Of a DNA stretch of 6,591 nucleotides, positions 5,827 through 6,591 are shown piece after piece. Source of the stretch: CAZLLE01 sp964560425 (GTDB lineage Bacteria > Campylobacterota > Campylobacteria > Campylobacterales > QNZT01); contig CAZLLE010000041.1 in the NCBI GenBank assembly GCA_964560425.1, positions 1 through 6,591 of the forward strand, given 5' to 3'. The position numbers and the translations under genes were made by a program. The notes under the pieces were generated by a model. It searched no databases. It saw only the letters and a list, made by a program, of their open reading frames with translations, and was not told the DNA's origin. The first letter of the stretch is position 1. Each line of letters opens with the position of its first letter.

Positions 5827-6591
5827 ATGAGTGGTAAGTTATACTTTTTGAGTACATTGTTGGTACTATTTGTGATAGGCTGTGGTAGTAGTAATGTAAA
5901 ATCTAATTCTCAAATACCTGCACATGAAGGCAAAGATAGTTTTGTTAGGGCAAATTGGGAAGAGATTAATAAGCCTGGTAAATCCTCTTTAGGAGTTTTA
6001 AGTAAATCTTTGGATGATGGAAAGATAGAGATCAATCTTATCAAAGGTAATAGTGTTGGTGAAAATATTCAATTTTTTATTGATAGTGATTATAATGAGG
6101 CTACAGGGTATAGTAATGATTGGGTAGATGGAGCAGATTATCTTATTGAAAATAATAGGGTTTACAAATCTACATCTAATGGATCTACTTGGAATTGGGA
6201 TAAAATTGGTAGTGCAACATTTAGTAATACACAAGAGAAGGTATATGCACAAACTACAACGGATCTTATAAAAAACATAAATAGTAAATTTAGAGTTTCT
6301 GCTATGAGTCGTAGTGGTGAGGATTGGGATATTGTCTCTTATATTCTTATGAAGCCTATTAGTAGAGGTGTTATCACTGTAGATGGATCTTCAGATGAGT
6401 GGGCTGATGTACCTATTCAAGTAAATTCTGACATGGGTACTTTAAAGGTAATTGATGATGTTGATAATATCTATTTTTTGATAGAAAAAGGTAACCTTGG
6501 TCAACATGTTCAGATCTATTTAAATATGGATAAAGATATAAATAGTGGATACTCTGCCTATATTTTAGATGATAAAAGTGGTGCTGAGTAT
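5827..6591 (+). CDS. Lipoprotein with DOMON/CBM9-like domains (3' end cut)
   Basis: The frame stays open to the last base (255 codons visible), so the gene continues beyond the window. ATG 5827 has GAGGA 8 bases upstream. The N-terminus is a lipoprotein signal: a hydrophobic run after Lys4 ends in the lipobox VIGC with Cys19, followed by GSS and a polar spacer. No Asp follows the Cys. Two related beta-rich regions follow. Residues about 63-113 contain IQFFIDSDYNEATGY and GADYLIENNRVY, typical of CBM9-like (DOMON-fold) modules. Residues about 183 onward start with ITVDGSSDEWADVP, the usual opening of this fold, then NIYFLIEK and IYLNMDKDINSGY with SGAEY at the cut. Such domains bind sugars or haem in known families, and the ligand here cannot be told. 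Location is probably the outer membrane or cell surface. It lies 42 bases after recG and may have its own promoter. Confidence 0.85.
   Translation, partial: MSGKLYFLSTLLVLFVIGCGSSNVKSNSQIPAHEGKDSFVRANWEEINKPGKSSLGVLSKSLDDGKIEINLIKGNSVGENIQFFIDSDYNEATGYSNDWVDGADYLIENNRVYKSTSNGSTWNWDKIGSATFSNTQEKVYAQTTTDLIKNINSKFRVSAMSRSGEDWDIVSYILMKPISRGVITVDGSSDEWADVPIQVNSDMGTLKVIDDVDNIYFLIEKGNLGQHVQIYLNMDKDINSGYSAYILDDKSGAEY

Overview
The window reads as a stretch of chromosome from a member of the Campylobacterota (epsilonproteobacteria). The evidence is a strongly AT-rich composition (about one third G+C by eye), a menaquinone gene of the futalosine type (mqnC), a compact RecG of about 600 residues, and extended -10 promoters (TGnTATAAT) without a good -35 box. 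From memory, Helicobacter also has mqnC next to an M16-family gene. The genus cannot be fixed from the sequence alone. All five genes are on the + strand, and the ends of the window cut the first and last.

Layout. Positions 2-1594 are the 3' part of a large gene whose product has a long Lys/Glu/Pro-rich linker and two tandem C-terminal beta-sandwich-like repeats; its start is outside the window. A 40-base gap (1595-1634) carries a perfect extended -10 box inside a perfect 12-bp inverted repeat. Three tightly coupled genes follow: mqnC (1635-2696), an M16 peptidase homologue with a signal peptide but no zinc motif (2693-3976, TTG start) and recG (3976-5784). The first pair overlaps by 4 bases and the second by 1. 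After a 42-base gap with a possible promoter over the recG stop codon, a lipoprotein gene starts at 5827 and runs off the end. It encodes at least one clear and probably two DOMON/CBM9-like domains.

How the genes relate. mqnC acts in the cytoplasm in menaquinone synthesis, recG in DNA repair and fork rescue, and the M16 homologue is exported. No shared pathway is evident, so the cluster is better explained by co-transcription and translational coupling than by a common function. The outer two genes encode an apparent envelope or surface protein and a lipoprotein, neither of which I can name.

No mobile element, CRISPR array, tRNA or rRNA was seen. The most interesting points are the mqnC leader, where the layout predicts translation from its own short transcript but not from upstream read-through; the inactivated zinc site of the M16 protein; and an 11-bp perfect dyad early in recG that also has the GG/GC spacing of a sigma-54 promoter. 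Most of the window is otherwise ordinary housekeeping sequence.
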